A DNA stretch of 45,988 nt from contig NZ_VFIV01000004.1 in assembly GCF_019425495.1 (NCBI RefSeq), forward strand, positions 1-45,988, written 5' to 3'. This DNA is from Coxiella endosymbiont of Ornithodoros amblus (GTDB lineage: Bacteria > Pseudomonadota > Gammaproteobacteria > Coxiellales > Coxiellaceae). The position numbers and the translations under genes are program-made. Of this stretch, positions 9,414 through 18,810 are shown piece after piece (the stretch's first letter is position 1; the number at the start of each line of letters is the position of its first letter). The notes under the pieces were generated by a model, which was not told where the DNA came from, searched no databases, and saw only the letters and a list, made by a program, of their open reading frames with translations.

Positions 9414-10532
9414 TTAATTCTCAGTTTCATAAGAAATCCGCAAGATAACACCGATCGCCAAGCAATTCATTAACAAACTGCTACCACCATAACTGATAAA
9501 AGGCAGCGTTAATCCTTTGGTTGGCAAAACGCCAGCCGTAATGCTGATATTGATAATCACTTGTAATCCTAACCAGAGTGCAATTCCATAAGCAAGATAA
9601 GCAGAATAAAGCTGATTACTATTTTCAGCACGTCGGCCAATTAAAATAATACGACCGATTAATAAAACAAATAAACTCATCAACAAAATTTCTCCGATTA
9701 ATCCTAACTCTTCAGAAAGCACAGCAAAAAGAAAATCCGTGTGTGCTTCGGGCAAATAAAACAATTTTTGCACACTATTTCCCAAACCAACGCCGAAAAG
9801 TCCACCACGTCCAAAAGCAATGAGTGATTGCGTTAATTGATAGCCAGACCCAAATTGATGTGCCCATGGATTGAGGAAACTCGTTAATCGTTGTAAACGG
9901 TAAGGAGACAATATAGCTAATAAAATTAAGGAACCCGCGACTAAAATCAATAACACACAAAAGGGCCATAACCGTACTCCCGCTAAAAATAGCAATCCCA
10001 GGCAAGTCATTGTAATCACTACCGCGGCACCAAAATCGGGTTCTAACAGTAACAGACCTGATAAAATTCCCACGAGCAACATGGGCTTTAAAAAGCCTTT
10101 CAATTCTTTTTGCACTTCACTTTGATAACGCTGCAAAAAACTAGCGAGGTATAGAATAGTTATAAATTTTACGACTTCAGAAACTTGTAAAGAGACAAAC
10201 CACAGTTGAATCCACCGCCGACTACCGTTGACAGTTTTTCCAATGACAGGGGCCAAAATCAGTATTAATAATAAAAAACCCACCAAGAACAAATAACCGC
10301 TATATGTTTTCCAAACTTTAATAGGAAAACGACTCGCCACCCACGCAAGCGCTAAACCTAAGCTTAAATAAATGAGATGGCGAATAAAATAATGAAAAGG
10401 ATACCCAAACTGACGATCAGAAATCACCATCGAAGCAGAAGCAACCATTAATAACCCTAACCCCAATAACGACAAAGTACAGATGACAATCCAAGCATCG
10501 TATGACCAAAAAATAGTTGATTTTTTTCGCAT
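9414..10532 (-). CDS. ftsW: FtsW, septal peptidoglycan polymerase of the SEDS family
   Basis: The 372-residue protein has about ten hydrophobic membrane segments and SEDS landmarks: NGSRRWIQLWFVSLQVSEV, LLLEPDFGAAVV, the catalytic-loop region PEAHTDFLFAVLSEELG, and GVLPTKGLTLPFISYGGSS near the C-terminus. FtsW polymerises lipid II together with FtsI at the septum. The start codon shares a base with the murD stop (TAATG), so the pair is translationally coupled. The gene is followed by about 1.5 kb of decayed DNA before murG. Confidence 0.96.
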   Translation of the reverse strand: MRKKSTIFWSYDAWIVICTLSLLGLGLLMVASASMVISDRQFGYPFHYFIRHLIYLSLGLALAWVASRFPIKVWKTYSGYLFLVGFLLLILILAPVIGKTVNGSRRWIQLWFVSLQVSEVVKFITILYLASFLQRYQSEVQKELKGFLKPMLLVGILSGLLLLEPDFGAAVVITMTCLGLLFLAGVRLWPFCVLLILVAGSLILLAILSPYRLQRLTSFLNPWAHQFGSGYQLTQSLIAFGRGGLFGVGLGNSVQKLFYLPEAHTDFLFAVLSEELGLIGEILLMSLFVLLIGRIILIGRRAENSNQLYSAYLAYGIALWLGLQVIINISITAGVLPTKGLTLPFISYGGSSLLMNCLAIGVILRISYETEN

Positions 10533-11860
10533 TAAAGTGCTTCCACTGTTTCTATAAAAACATCACCACGGTGTTCGTAGTTGGCAAACATATCAAAACT
10601 CGCGCAAGCGGGGGACAATAAAATAATATCGCCGGCTTTGGCTGCTTGAGTGGATTGTTTGACTGCTTCTCTCATTGAATCAGCGTGTTTAATAAGGGTT
10701 ATTTCTTTTAAGGTTTCTTCTAACAGCGGGGCATCCTCACCGATTAAAATCACTTTTTTAACGTAACGTTTAATGACGTCTTTTAGCAGAGAAAAATCGG
10801 CGCCCTTACCTTGTCCGCCAGCGATAAGGATTAATTGCCCTTTTACCGCTTTCCCTAAGCTTTCAATGGCAGCGAGGGTAGCACCAACGTTTGTGCCTTT
10901 TGAATCATTATAATAATCAATTTCCTTATACTTGCGTACCCATTGACAGCGGTGGCGGATGCCAGAAAATTCACGTAATATATGAAGCATATTTTCTATT
11001 GGAATTTTAGCTGCTGTTCCCAATGCTAATGCAGCAAGTGCATTTTGGAGATGATGACGAGTGTTTAATTTTAATTCTTGGACGGGCATTAAAATCTTAC
11101 CCCGATAAACAATAGACATTTTTTGATTATGTTCTGCCAACGAAAAATCAGCAGCGTTATTTAACCCGAAAGACAAAGGTTTTTTATTAAACGGAAGATG
11201 GCGCCAAATTTCTGGTTCGTCGGTGTTCACAATGGGAATAAAACAATCAGTATAAATGCGTTGCTTAGCTCGGAGATAATCTTGCAAAGTCGCATATCGA
11301 TTCATATGGTCTTCACTAATATTTAATATGGTTGCCGCTTGAGATCGTAAAGAAAAAGTCGTTTCAAGTTGGAAGCTCGATAATTCCAGTACGTAATAAC
11401 CCGGCTCAGCTGTAATTTGTTCTAAGACCGGCTCTCCAATATTACCGCAAACTGAAACGTTTCGGCCGGCGGCTTTCATCATTAATCCCACTACCGTCGC
11501 CACGGTGGTTTTTCCATTGGAGCCAGTAATAGCAATAATTGGTTTATTCACATTACGTGCGAATAATTCAATATCGCTAATAATCGATTTTCCTTGGGCT
11601 GCTTGTTTGGCAATTGACGGCTCTTGCAGCGAAACGCCGGGACTTAAAATAATTTCTTTCGCTTTTTTCAACAATTTTTCCGAAAATTGGCCGCGGATCA
11701 ATTCGACACAAGGGTAAGTTTTGATGAAATTTTCCCACTCTGGGGGTTCTTCACGACTGTCCATCACCACAAACGGCTGGTTCTTTTCTGCTAAAAACTG
11801 CGCACAAGATAATCCCGTTTTACCTAAACCAACGATAACCATTAATGATTCGCTACTCAT
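10532..11860 (-). CDS. murD: MurD, UDP-N-acetylmuramoylalanine--D-glutamate ligase
   Basis: The 442-residue Mur ligase adds D-glutamate to UDP-MurNAc-L-Ala. Motifs are the N-terminal [15 protein letters not shown], the P-loop [17 protein letters not shown] near residue 110, [33 protein letters not shown] and the C-terminal [20 protein letters not shown]. It is directly coupled to ftsW downstream. Upstream lies a 2.1-kb gap filled with pseudogene remnants, and a good promoter-like sequence occurs 45-73 bases before the start. The ATG at 11860 has no clear ribosome site; an internal ATG six codons later is possible but would trim the nucleotide-binding strand. Confidence 0.96.
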   Translation of the reverse strand: MSSESLMVIVGLGKTGLSCAQFLAEKNQPFVVMDSREEPPEWENFIKTYPCVELIRGQFSEKLLKKAKEIILSPGVSLQEPSIAKQAAQGKSIISDIELFARNVNKPIIAITGSNGKTTVATVVGLMMKAAGRNVSVCGNIGEPVLEQITAEPGYYVLELSSFQLETTFSLRSQAATILNISEDHMNRYATLQDYLRAKQRIYTDCFIPIVNTDEPEIWRHLPFNKKPLSFGLNNAADFSLAEHNQKMSIVYRGKILMPVQELKLNTRHHLQNALAALALGTAAKIPIENMLHILREFSGIRHRCQWVRKYKEIDYYNDSKGTNVGATLAAIESLGKAVKGQLILIAGGQGKGADFSLLKDVIKRYVKKVILIGEDAPLLEETLKEITLIKHADSMREAVKQSTQAAKAGDIILLSPACASFDMFANYEHRGDVFIETVEAL

Positions 11861-11904
11861 AAGCGTGGTCTGTTTTCCAATGGGAAATTAAAATGATTGA
11901 TAGG

Positions 11905-11933
11905 ATTATAGGAACTAAATTGGAAGAGAACAA
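11905..11933 (-). promoter_or_regulatory. Candidate sigma-70 promoter for murD-ftsW
   Basis: On the minus strand TTGTTC, a 17-base spacer and a perfect TATAAT (complement at 11905-11910) precede murD by 44 bases. It lies just downstream of the decayed region that separates murD from mraY, where a new promoter would be needed. Confidence 0.5.
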
Positions 11934-11984
11934 CAAGTTGTAAAAAGGGTGTGTAAGGCTGGTGCTCTATATTACCAACCAAGA

Positions 11985-12025
11985 CCACCCTCTCTACCCT
12001 CTCACGCAAGGGGGAGTAGACAAAT
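11985..12025. repeat. Short GC-rich intergenic repeat-like sequence
   Basis: The stretch CCCTCTCACGCAAGGGGGAG resembles the common CCCTCTCCC-GCAAG-GGGAGAGG intergenic palindrome. A related sequence occurs near 25710-25760 in this window. It may be a degenerate copy of a dispersed repeat. Confidence 0.35.
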
Positions 12026-12192
12026 TACTAAATCAAAAAAGAGTTTGGATCAAATTTCTCTTCGTCAGTATTTGTTTTAGATTTTTTGGCGTCCCTCTTC
12101 TCCAAAGAATCATCGAATTTCTGTTCCTGAGCATCAAAAAAACAGGGAGAGTAGGAGCAGCATAGCGGTTATTTTTCTTCAAGGCACTGCTA

Positions 12193-12213
12193 CTGGACAG
12201 CATGGACGTCCAG
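12193..12213. repeat. Short inverted repeat
   Basis: CTGGAC and GTCCAG flank a nine-base loop in the murD-mraY gap. No T-tract follows on either strand, so a terminator role is not supported. Confidence 0.3.
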
Positions 12214-12241
12214 TCTAGGCTACTTTTTTAGGGGGTAAAGC

Positions 12242-13277
12242 CTATTTCGTATCCTCTTGATCCAGGCATACATCAACATCGATTCCAGAGAAAAACCCAA
12301 GCGAGGCATCATAAGAGGTATTCATTTTTTCCTTTAACTCCCCTAAATTCATTTCTTCTATTTCTAACGTTTTTAGCTGCCACACTGTTTGAAGAACTTC
12401 CAAGGATGTTATGACAGTCAGTATATATTTCAGACCGTAATCGGATTAGAAATTGCATAAAAGATCGATGTTCGTCAACAAATGACTTCTACTCCTTTGT
12501 AGGCGTCGCGTTTAACCAGTCTTATCAAATTAATTTAATTGATGTGGTTGATCTGGCTGATTTTTGAAGTTCGTCCATTATCATTTTAAAATTATCTGAA
12601 ATACCTTCCTTAATCGTTTTATAGACATCAGACGTAATAATAATTTTTTCATTTTCTCGTGTTTTTTTAAAAGTAGATAGCATATTGATTGGCGAGATAA
12701 GGAGACGTCGATAATTGGTTTTTAAAATTAAATCAAATCCATGCTGAATGGCCATTTGTTCGGCTTTACGAATTTTTGTGCCGAATGAAAAGAGTGTAAG
12801 TTTAATTCCTTGATGACTTTTTTGGTCGTATTCATCAAATATTTTTAATTGCTTTAATACACTATCCGCAAAAGATGCTACGTTAAAATACAGAAGACTA
12901 TCAGTTTTGCTTTAGCTCGCTACCTTATTTCTCATCAAATTTTCTCGCTTATGAAATCATTTTTTAGATAGTTGCTCTTCTTGAGCTTGATCTGACTTCT
13001 CTTTTTGCTCCTGACATTGGAAAAATTGTAAGGCGAATAGCCTGCGCTGGATATGCTTTTGCATTCTTAAAAGAGCTTTTGACTGCTTCCATTACTCCCT
13101 TCAATTTATCCTGCGAATTATTTCCAATAATCGGGCATCAGGCGTTGCTTGTTTCTCTTTAATAAAGATTGGCTCCGAGAATGACTTCGACGATTCTAGA
13201 TATTAGAGCTGCTTGAACTACTTGAACTGCTAGGATGACTGCTGAATTGACAACTACTAAACTGTACTCTTCTCTAT
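12242..13277 (-). pseudogene. Decayed unknown gene(s) between mraY and murD
   Basis: Minus-strand coding fragments line up downstream of the 140-codon frame at 13278-13700. They include an open piece with VMEAVKSSFKNAKAYPAQAI, then DSLLYFNVASFADSVLKQLK running continuously into MAIQHGFDLILKTNYRRLL and ending at 12525. A final piece has LEVLQTVWQLKTLEIEEMNL and ends FFSGIDVDVCLDQEDTK with a stop at 12242. Stops and frame changes interrupt them. I do not recognise a family. These fragments and the frame upstream could be one former gene of over 450 codons or two adjacent genes. Confidence 0.55.
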
Positions 13278-13700
13278 TCAGGTAGGCATAAACATTCCTT
13301 TTATTAAAAAGGTCAGGACTGACTGTACAAAAATATGCATCTGACTCTTAAAAAGATTAGTAAAAGTAATCCCTTCTATTTCGAGTAGCGGAGGCTCGTT
13401 TTTTATTTTGGCAATTTCTATAATTTTTATTACCACATGCTTAATACACTGGCGATTGACGAAAAAAGTTCTGAAAAAAACAAAAAGCCTCTTCTTTTGG
13501 TTTAAATAATTACTGAAATATTCATCCATGACCGTGAATGATAATCTTAAATGCATGATTGAAGAGTTTTTAAAATTAACCCCATCTTTTATTAAATTCA
13601 TTTTAGTATCGATAATCCCAGAAATTACATCCTTCATCTTCAATTTGTACCGCCACCGCAGCTCCATATATTGGTTTAACGAATTGTTATTCATTTCCAT
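13278..13700 (-). CDS. Hypothetical protein, probably the N-terminal remnant of a decayed gene
   Basis: This is an open frame of 140 codons, lysine-, isoleucine- and phenylalanine-rich, with no signal peptide, membrane segment or motif I recognise. The C-terminal third has a hydrophobic patch (MHIFVQSVLTFLIKGMFM) that could be amphipathic. It lies in the AT-rich gap between mraY and murD on the same strand. Fragments of further coding sequence follow downstream in other frames, so I suspect a truncated gene. No clear ribosome site precedes the ATG at 13700. Confidence 0.35.
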   Translation of the reverse strand: MEMNNNSLNQYMELRWRYKLKMKDVISGIIDTKMNLIKDGVNFKNSSIMHLRLSFTVMDEYFSNYLNQKKRLFVFFRTFFVNRQCIKHVVIKIIEIAKIKNEPPLLEIEGITFTNLFKSQMHIFVQSVLTFLIKGMFMPT

Positions 13701-13964
13701 GAGTGAAATAAAGAAGCACTTACACCCCTGATTTTGTATTATCGCAAAAGTGTGCTCAATTACTCTCTTTTCTATTGCTAATTTCTCTCATCATTCTTCT
13801 CTAAATACGTAATCTAGAAAATTTAACCTAAGTGTGCCAGATGGAGGTTAAATTAACCTTAATGCGAAGAGATATTTTTCCAAGGCTTTAGGAGTGGAAT
13901 AATTTTTTGATTTTAAAATATTTTTTAACGCACCTTCCAGAAAGCGGGCTTGCTTTTTTCACCA

Positions 13965-15050
13965 TTATCTGAGTTTTAGCGTTGCCAAGCCGCATAAGAC
14001 GAGGATAAAAGTGATGATCCAAAATCTTACGATGACTTTGGGTTCGGGCCAGCCTTTGAGTTCAAAATGGTGATGCAGGGGAGCCATTCGGAAAATGCGT
14101 TTGCCGCCAGATAATTTAAAATAACCCACTTGGAGAATGACAGATAACGTCTCGGCAACGAAGATACCGCCTATTAAGAAATAAACCAATTCTTCTCTCA
14201 CGACGACGGAAATGACACCCAACGCTGCACCCAATCCCAAAGAACCGACATCGCCCATAAATACTTGAGCGGGATACGTATTATACCAAAGAAATCCTAG
14301 TCCCGCCCCCATCAAGGCACTGCAAAAAACCACGACTTCACCCGCTCCGGGAATGTAAGGAATTGCCAAATATTGGGCAAAGAAATGATTACCCGTTGTA
14401 TAAGCAAAAACACCCAAAGCGGCGCCAATCATCACCGTCGGCATGAGTGCCAAACCATCCAATCCATCGGTTAAATTCACGGCATTGCTGCTGCCCACGA
14501 TAACAAAATACGCCAGCACAATATAAAACAATCCTAAATTCGGCAGTACATTTTTCAAAAAAGGAATAACCAATGCTGTCTCCGTACCGGCCGTGGCAGA
14601 GAAATATAAATAAACCGCCACTAAAACGCCAATAATGGATTCCAATAAATATTTTGAGCGAGCCGACAGGCCTTTGCTATTTTTTCTAATGATCTTTCGA
14701 TAGTCATCCATGCAACCAATGGCGCTGAAAGCCACTATTGCCAATAAAATTACCCATATAAAACGATTCGACAAATCACCCCACAAAAGTACACTAATTA
14801 CAATCGCAACAATAATTAGCACGCCACCCATCGTAGGGGTCCCCGATTTTTTTAAATGCGTTTGGGGACCATCGTTTCGGACCATTTGCCCGACTTGCAA
14901 GGAAACTAAATATTTAATTAAACCCGGGCTCAAAGATAAAACGAAAATTAAAGCCGTTAAAGCGCTAACAATTGATCGGAAAATCAGATAATTAAAAACA
15001 CGAAAAGCATGAAAATGCTGGCTTAAAAAATTGGTCAGCCATAGAAGCAT
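13965..15050 (-). CDS. mraY: MraY, phospho-N-acetylmuramoyl-pentapeptide transferase
   Basis: The 361-residue polytopic membrane enzyme moves phospho-MurNAc-pentapeptide onto undecaprenyl phosphate, forming lipid I. About ten hydrophobic segments are visible, with the family motifs [17 protein letters not shown] (catalytic Asp pair region), [23 protein letters not shown] and the histidine cluster [17 protein letters not shown]. Length and start fit the family. It follows murF with a four-base gap and is the last gene of its block before a 2.1-kb degenerate region. No defect is seen. Confidence 0.97.
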   Translation of the reverse strand: MLLWLTNFLSQHFHAFRVFNYLIFRSIVSALTALIFVLSLSPGLIKYLVSLQVGQMVRNDGPQTHLKKSGTPTMGGVLIIVAIVISVLLWGDLSNRFIWVILLAIVAFSAIGCMDDYRKIIRKNSKGLSARSKYLLESIIGVLVAVYLYFSATAGTETALVIPFLKNVLPNLGLFYIVLAYFVIVGSSNAVNLTDGLDGLALMPTVMIGAALGVFAYTTGNHFFAQYLAIPYIPGAGEVVVFCSALMGAGLGFLWYNTYPAQVFMGDVGSLGLGAALGVISVVVREELVYFLIGGIFVAETLSVILQVGYFKLSGGKRIFRMAPLHHHFELKGWPEPKVIVRFWIITFILVLCGLATLKLR

Positions 15051-15054
15051 TGAA

Positions 15055-16395
15055 TTATTTCTCTAATAAAGCGTTGGCAATGTTGACCATTCTCATAGAA
15101 AGCGACCCTTTAACTAATACAACGACACTGGCATTGAGATCGTTTTTTAACGCAGTTAATAATTTTTCTTGATTATTAAAATGATGGGCATTTTTACCAA
15201 AGGCGTTGGCGCTGTGTTTGGTTAAAGTGCCATAGCAATACAGTTGTTTCACGCCTGCTTCAAAAGCGCGTTTTCCGATTTCTTGGTGAAATTGTTCAGC
15301 ACCTTCGCCTAACTCCAACATATCACCCAATACAAAAACGGAATGCCCGGGTCGTTTTGCCAACACCGCAATAGCGGCGGATACTGAGAGGGGGTTGGCG
15401 TTATAGCTATCATCAATAATGATCGCGTCGCCATAACCTTTTTGTTCGACGAGTCGCCTTTTAACAGCAACCACGCTTTCCAATCCTGCTTTGATGGCGT
15501 CCGTGGACAATTGTTGAGCATAGGCCGCCGCGGCCGCCGCAAGTGCGTTAGCAACATTATGTACACCAATTAAGGGCAATTGAATTTCGAATTGCCCAGT
15601 TGGCAAAACGAGTTGGAACGCGGGTCGTCCATCTGAATTTAGAGTGATATTTTTAGCCATGACATCCGCCGGCTGGTTTATTCCAAAGCCAATAACCCGT
15701 CTCGAATCGGCTAAACGTCGCCAAAATTCAGCAAAATGATCGTCGTTATTAATAACCGCGGTTCCATCCGATGACAATCCTTCAAAAATTTCACCTTTGG
15801 CTTTAGCCACACCTTCGAGGCTGTGAAAACCTTCCAAATGGACGGGTCCAGCGTTGGTAATAATGGCTACAGAGGGTTTGGCGAGCCCTGTCAAATAAGT
15901 AATTTCACCCGGATGATTAGCGCCCAGCTCGAGCACAGCGTAATGGTGATCAGGACGCAATCGTAATAACATTAACGGCACACCAATATTATTGTTAAAA
16001 CTTTTTTCGCTCGCCAATACATTGCTGCATTGACGAAAGACACTCGCCAAGAGCGCACGTGTTGTCGTCTTGCCACAGCTACCCGTCACTACAATTGCCG
16101 GAATGGAGATTTGCTCACGTTGATAACGAGCTAATCGCCCCAAGGCTTCTAAGGTATCACTGACACAAATCAGGGGCAAAGTGGTTTTTACTACCCGATT
16201 CACAACGGCTCCCACAGCGCCTCGTTCTTCCGCTTTAGCAATAAAATCATTCGCATCAAAATTGGGGCCACGCAAAGCAATAAAAAGGCTATTGGGTTGA
16301 ACCGTTCGAGTGTCCGTACTCACGCTCTCAAACACCGTATCTTCCCCTTTCAAATCGGCATTAACAATTTTTGCGGCTTCAGATAATCTCATCAT
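15055..16395 (-). CDS. murF: MurF, UDP-MurNAc-tripeptide--D-alanyl-D-alanine ligase
   Basis: The 446-residue Mur ligase adds D-Ala-D-Ala to the UDP-MurNAc-tripeptide, completing the soluble pentapeptide precursor. It shows the N-terminal domain with [20 protein letters not shown], the P-loop [18 protein letters not shown] near residue 105, [20 protein letters not shown] and [15 protein letters not shown] in the C-terminal domain. Two ATGs in tandem (16395 and 16392) overlap the murE stop, so translation is coupled to murE. A D-Ala-D-Ala ligase gene must lie outside this window. Confidence 0.96.
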   Translation of the reverse strand: MMRLSEAAKIVNADLKGEDTVFESVSTDTRTVQPNSLFIALRGPNFDANDFIAKAEERGAVGAVVNRVVKTTLPLICVSDTLEALGRLARYQREQISIPAIVVTGSCGKTTTRALLASVFRQCSNVLASEKSFNNNIGVPLMLLRLRPDHHYAVLELGANHPGEITYLTGLAKPSVAIITNAGPVHLEGFHSLEGVAKAKGEIFEGLSSDGTAVINNDDHFAEFWRRLADSRRVIGFGINQPADVMAKNITLNSDGRPAFQLVLPTGQFEIQLPLIGVHNVANALAAAAAAYAQQLSTDAIKAGLESVVAVKRRLVEQKGYGDAIIIDDSYNANPLSVSAAIAVLAKRPGHSVFVLGDMLELGEGAEQFHQEIGKRAFEAGVKQLYCYGTLTKHSANAFGKNAHHFNNQEKLLTALKNDLNASVVVLVKGSLSMRMVNIANALLEK

Positions 16396-17861
16396 AACGC
16401 TTTTTTAGCTTCCTCGACGTCATTAAAAGGCAGCACCTGATCTCCCATGGTCTGCGTAGTTTCGTGCCCTTTGCCAGCAATCAGAACGATATCATTAACC
16501 GCCGCCATTTGCACGGCATAGCGAATCGCTTCGGCACGATCCAATTTTACAAGCACTGCATTTTTATTTTTAAAACCCACTTGTATATTTTGAATAATGG
16601 TTAAAGGCGATTCCGTACGTGGATTATCGTTCGTTAAAATAATTTGATCGGCATGTTGCTCAGCAACGGCAGCCATTTGTGGTCGTTTTCCGTGGTCACG
16701 ATCACCCCCACAACCAAAAACACAAATTAATTGGCCCTGACAATGTTCGCGTAAAGTGGTTAACGCTTTTTCCAGTGCATCAGGAGTATGGGCGTAATCG
16801 ACAATAATCTGGGGTTGACGCTGACTGTCCACCACCTGCATGCGCCCAGGTACGTTACGCAATTGAGATAATTCAGGCAGCGCTTTGTCGAAGGGAATTT
16901 CACACAGACACAACACGCTTAAAACCGCTAACAAATTGCTGATATTAAACCGGCCGAGCAAAGTCGTGGTGAAAGTGCCTTCCCCCCAAGGAGTTTGAAC
17001 CTCCACCGAAAATCCTTGTGCTAAAGGTTGAATAACGCTGGCAATCACGGAAGAAACCCGGTCGTCTTTCACTCCGTTAGCGGAATAACCCACTAAAGTT
17101 AATTGATGATGATAATGAGCGATGATGCGTTTTCCTAAAGCGTCATCACAATTCACTACACCAGCATGCAATCCCGGCTGCTGGAACAATAATTCTTTCG
17201 CACGCGCGTAATTTTCTATGTCACCGTGGTAATCTAAATGGTCGCGCGATAATTGGGTAAATACAGCGATGTCAAACTGCACGCCTTCCACCCGCCGCTG
17301 ATGCAGCGCGTGCGAGGAAACTTCCATTGCAATTGCTTTTACACCTTGTTTTCGCATTTCAGCAAAGGCTTGTTGCAATTGGATGGGTTCGGGGGTGGTG
17401 TGAGAGGTTTTGTGTAAATTCCCCAAAAAGCCGTAACCCAAGGTTCCTATAACGCCACAACGGATTCCTTGAGATTGCAAGGCTTGCGTAATGAATTGGG
17501 CGCAGGAAGTTTTCCCATTGGTGCCCGTGATACCGATGATTTCCATTTCGCGTGAGGGATCGTCATAAAATCGGGCGGCAATTTCGCCAATACGATGTTG
17601 CAAATCTTCAAAGGGAATTAAGGGGACTTTGGTTTTAATCGAAGGATTATATTGATTAGCCTCATAAAACACGGCCGCCGCTTTTTTATCCAGCGCTTCT
17701 TTAATATAAGCCCGCCCATCCACCTCCAATCCTGGGTAAGCGATAAAAAGATCACCGAGTTGTATTTTCCGGCTGTCTGCTTGAAGGGCTTTGATTAATA
17801 CATCGGCCGTTAGCGCCTTATTTTTAGCGTCTAATAACTGACTCAGGTATTTTCCATTCAT
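16392..17861 (-). CDS. murE: MurE, UDP-MurNAc-L-Ala-D-Glu--meso-diaminopimelate ligase
   Basis: The 489-residue Mur ligase adds the third peptide residue. The substrate-specificity motif DNPR occurs in ILTNDNPRTESP, which in the family marks meso-diaminopimelate users. Other motifs are LQADSRKIQLGDLFIAYPG, the P-loop ITGTNGKTSCAQFI near residue 113, HTTPEP, SRDHLDYHG and VDYAHTPDALEKAL. It overlaps murF by four bases. Upstream of the ATG at 17861 there is no ribosome site, but a TATAAT ends eight bases before it. The gene may therefore be expressed from a leaderless or near-leaderless message after the gap that separates it from ftsI. Confidence 0.97.
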   Translation of the reverse strand: MNGKYLSQLLDAKNKALTADVLIKALQADSRKIQLGDLFIAYPGLEVDGRAYIKEALDKKAAAVFYEANQYNPSIKTKVPLIPFEDLQHRIGEIAARFYDDPSREMEIIGITGTNGKTSCAQFITQALQSQGIRCGVIGTLGYGFLGNLHKTSHTTPEPIQLQQAFAEMRKQGVKAIAMEVSSHALHQRRVEGVQFDIAVFTQLSRDHLDYHGDIENYARAKELLFQQPGLHAGVVNCDDALGKRIIAHYHHQLTLVGYSANGVKDDRVSSVIASVIQPLAQGFSVEVQTPWGEGTFTTTLLGRFNISNLLAVLSVLCLCEIPFDKALPELSQLRNVPGRMQVVDSQRQPQIIVDYAHTPDALEKALTTLREHCQGQLICVFGCGGDRDHGKRPQMAAVAEQHADQIILTNDNPRTESPLTIIQNIQVGFKNKNAVLVKLDRAEAIRYAVQMAAVNDIVLIAGKGHETTQTMGDQVLPFNDVEEAKKAL

Positions 17862-17868
17862 CTAAAGG

Positions 17869-17874
17869 ATTATA
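17869..17874 (-). promoter_or_regulatory. Candidate -10 (TATAAT) directly before murE
   Basis: A perfect TATAAT on the minus strand ends eight bases before the murE ATG. The -35 region is poor (TTTTGC at 16 bases). If active, the transcript would start at or next to the start codon. Confidence 0.4.
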
Positions 17875-18295
17875 CCTGCTTAGTTCGATAGCAAAAGCTA
17901 ATGACGAAAATCTATTTTTGCTAGTAGAACAGCTCGGGCAAATCTTCTCCCTGCGTCGGCAACGACTTCTCCTTTTCTTCCGGTTGGCAACAGCGTTTCC
18001 AAATGGAATAATCCGTCCCTCCTGCAAATGCAAACCCACCCACAATAGTATTAGCCTATCAAAAAGCCGGGAGCGCTCACTGGCACTACTAGCATTAATA
18101 CGCAGCAGGCAACGGCCACACCACAATCGCCATCCAGTATGCTCTCCCGTAAAAAATAGCCCATATAATCAACACAATTATTAGCCGTACATTCCGGTCT
18201 CCTTTGTTTTTATAAAGTCTTAAAAACCCCTAATAACCTTACCAATCATCTTTTTGGTAAGTGCTTTACAGAAGTCGAAAAATAACTGGAAAGAA
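17875..18295. other. Gap between murE and the pseudogene near ftsI, no recognised gene
   Basis: Open frames exist on both strands (plus 17918-18184, minus 17824-18126), but they overlap each other. Neither product shows a domain or a ribosome site. The sequence could be the eroded remains of a gene. I cannot assign it. Confidence 0.4.
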
Positions 18296-18806
18296 ACCCC
18301 AATGACGGAATATTACAAAAATTTATCGCTACTTTTTCTGGCTACCAAGGAGAAAACATTATTTTATTTTTAAAAAAAGCAATTATTCTTCGTTGCTAGA
18401 GGCGCATCCTGCTTTTGCTTGCATTAAAAACGGTTTTTTATTATTAGAGCGATAAACAAGTTTATAAAGTGGCGCGCGTTATGGAGGTAGGAGAGCAAAT
18501 AAAACTGGCTATGCACTATATCAGTCTTTATGGCGACCTCAATGATAAAACGCGAGGATGGCACGCTTTCATTTATGACACACATCCCCAGATTGAAACA
18601 TTACTAAGCGGTCAAGGGTATGGATTTTCTTTTTTTCTCAAAATCAAAATGCCATTATCCACGTTCATGATAAATTTTTTAGTTACTTAATTACTCTGCC
18701 TCGAAAAACGCTGCGTTTGATGGCTCGTGAATTTTGCGATTGTATGGCTGAATACAGGGGAAGACTGAATGACAGTGCTGATAATTCATTGAGGGCGTCG
18801 GTTTAA
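18296..18806 (+). pseudogene. Decayed unknown gene on the strand opposite ftsI/murE
   Basis: Plus-strand coding fragments follow one another in different frames. They are NPNDGILQKFIATFSGYQGE then NIILFLKKAII and a stop; a 73-codon frame at 18469-18690 with MEVGEQIKLAMHYISLYGDL; and, after a frameshift in the T-rich run near 18635, NQNAIIHVHDKFFSYLITL through LMAREFCDCMAEYRGRLNDS to a TAA at 18804-18806. The remnant ends four bases from the ftsI stop. I do not recognise the family. It breaks the ordinary ftsI-murE linkage. Confidence 0.6.
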
Positions 18807-18810
18807 ACGT

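Noticed and set aside
13920-13964. Terminator after mraY
   Set aside because: The short AAGC/GCTT stem has its T-run on the plus strand, the wrong direction for mraY.
15309-15569. Extra frame inside murF
   Set aside because: It is an out-of-frame shadow of the intact murF gene.
17824-18184. Overlapping open frames on both strands in the murE-ftsI gap
   Set aside because: Arginine- and serine-rich products with no domains, no start signals and mutual overlap; more likely eroded DNA.
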